A stretch of DNA of 5,976 nucleotides, from contig CAMYLW010000119.1 of the NCBI GenBank assembly GCA_947259475.1, positions 1 through 5,976 on the forward strand. The letters are read 5' to 3'. Position numbers and translations under genes: made by a program. Below are positions 5,676-5,976 of the stretch, piece by piece. The stretch is from Thermodesulfobacteriota bacterium (GTDB taxonomy: Bacteria; Desulfobacterota; Syntrophobacteria; BM002). The first letter of the stretch is position 1, and each line of letters begins with the position of its first letter. Under the pieces are notes generated by a model, which did no database searches, was not told the DNA's origin, and saw nothing but the letters and a program-made list of their open reading frames with translations.

Positions 5676-5855
5676 CTATTTTGCCGCACCTACTTTCAGA
5701 TACAACGCAGTGTCGCTTTTATCATATTCTGTAACTCTTGTCGAATATGATTTTTCTGTGTCTATACCAAACTGTTTCAACACACCTTTACACCCTACTG
5801 AAGCTGCACCAGTTGCTACTGATTTTCCTTTCTTATCTTTTCTTTTTCCAAACAT
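5676..5855 (-). CDS. Small basic protein (59 aa), function unknown
   Basis: A minus-strand frame of 59 codons begins MFGKRKDKKGKSVATGAASV and ends DTALYLKVGAAK. It is lysine-rich at the N-terminus with a single cysteine (C22) and no membrane helix. I do not recognise it. An in-frame TAA lies one codon before the ATG, so this is the only normal start; a weak GGA lies 7 bases upstream. The ATG falls inside the 22-base repeat shared with 5190-5211, which either provides the leader or makes the start accidental. Codons are AT-rich like those of the 65-aa gene just downstream in the same direction, and the two probably share a transcript. The overlapping plus-strand frame at 5575-5862 has no ribosome site and looks like its antisense shadow. 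Confidence 0.5.
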   Translation of the reverse strand: MFGKRKDKKGKSVATGAASVGCKGVLKQFGIDTEKSYSTRVTEYDKSDTALYLKVGAAK

Positions 5856-5872
5856 ACTTTAATCCACACTTT
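5851..5872 (-). repeat. Third copy of the TGTGGATTA repeat, at the start of the 59-aa ORF
   Basis: These 22 bases are identical to 5190-5211. Read on the minus strand, the copy places TGTGGATTA 5 bases before the ATG of the 59-aa ORF. A further AAAGTGTGG on the minus strand at 5892-5900 lies between this copy and the dyad at 5926-5950. Confidence 0.65.
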
Positions 5873-5889
5873 TCCTTTTGAGACTCAGC

Positions 5890-5950
5890 TACCACACTTT
5901 GTGCTAGATTCACTGGGAGCAGAAGTGTGAATTAAGGGATGTAATCCACA
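5890..5950 (+). repeat. Fourth repeat copy with near-perfect dyad TGTGAATTA/TAATCCACA
   Basis: The core AAGTGTGAATTAAGGGAT (5923-5940) matches 4278-4295 with one difference. The similarity continues leftwards at a lower level (TTGTG and CTGG shared), giving about 36 of 51 matches against 4250-4300. Here alone the core is followed by its own inverted partner: TGTGAATTA (5926-5934), 7 bases, TAATCCACA (5942-5950), eight of nine symmetric. It could be an operator, a DnaA-box-like pair, or the end of a second mobile unit extending past the window. Positions 5951-5976 show nothing further. Confidence 0.5.
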
Positions 5951-5976
5951 GTTTGCCCTCTGTTTTTTGAAGAAAT

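Noticed and set aside
5575..5862. Plus-strand 95-codon frame
   Set aside because: It is antisense to the 59-aa ORF and to the start of the 65-aa gene, and has no ribosome site. The minus strand has start signals and a terminator.

Overview
The window looks like part of a Deltaproteobacteria (Desulfobacterota) chromosome. That is an inference from two things. The intergenic DNA carries degenerate 7-nt-periodic AT-rich arrays (GATTNNN, TTCGNNN) of a kind I associate with such genomes, and the gene families seen are common there. No rRNA, tRNA, CRISPR array or intact insertion sequence was seen.

Left end (1-550): an upstream plus-strand gene probably ends just outside the window, since a plus-strand hairpin with a T-run sits at 17-47. 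Facing it is a very small minus-strand gene (115-249, 44 aa) with a CDCCCGC cysteine cluster. It has its own promoter, Shine-Dalgarno (SD) sequence and strong terminator, and it is easily missed because it is short. Positions 316-516 are degenerate heptamer repeats.

Centre (550-4114), GC-richer: two plus-strand genes. The first is a protein-L-isoaspartate O-methyltransferase with an apparent export signal. The second is an 848-codon polytopic membrane protein with a central spermidine-synthase-like Rossmann domain whose SAM-contact residues look degenerate. A second heptamer-type repeat block (about 1452-1590) separates them, and the apparent start codon of the membrane protein lies inside it.

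Right end (4115-5976), clearly AT-richer and accessory in character: a ferritin-like (rubrerythrin-related) gene (4618-5076) lies inside a 34-bp imperfect inverted repeat pair (4277-4310 and 5178-5211, 28 of 34 matching), preceded by a possible ISL3-transposase remnant. Further right is a minus-strand cluster of small genes (59 aa, 65 aa with two CxxC pairs, and possibly a 9-aa peptide) ending in a good terminator. Two more copies of the same repeat core (TGTGNATTA, reverse TAATNCACA) flank the start of that cluster, one of them a near-perfect dyad at 5926-5950. These repeats are either transposon ends or shared regulatory sites; the sequence alone does not decide.

No complete new system can be demonstrated. 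The parts most worth a second look are the cysteine-rich mini-gene, the inverted-repeat unit around the ferritin-like gene, and the small minus-strand operon with its repeated leader motif.
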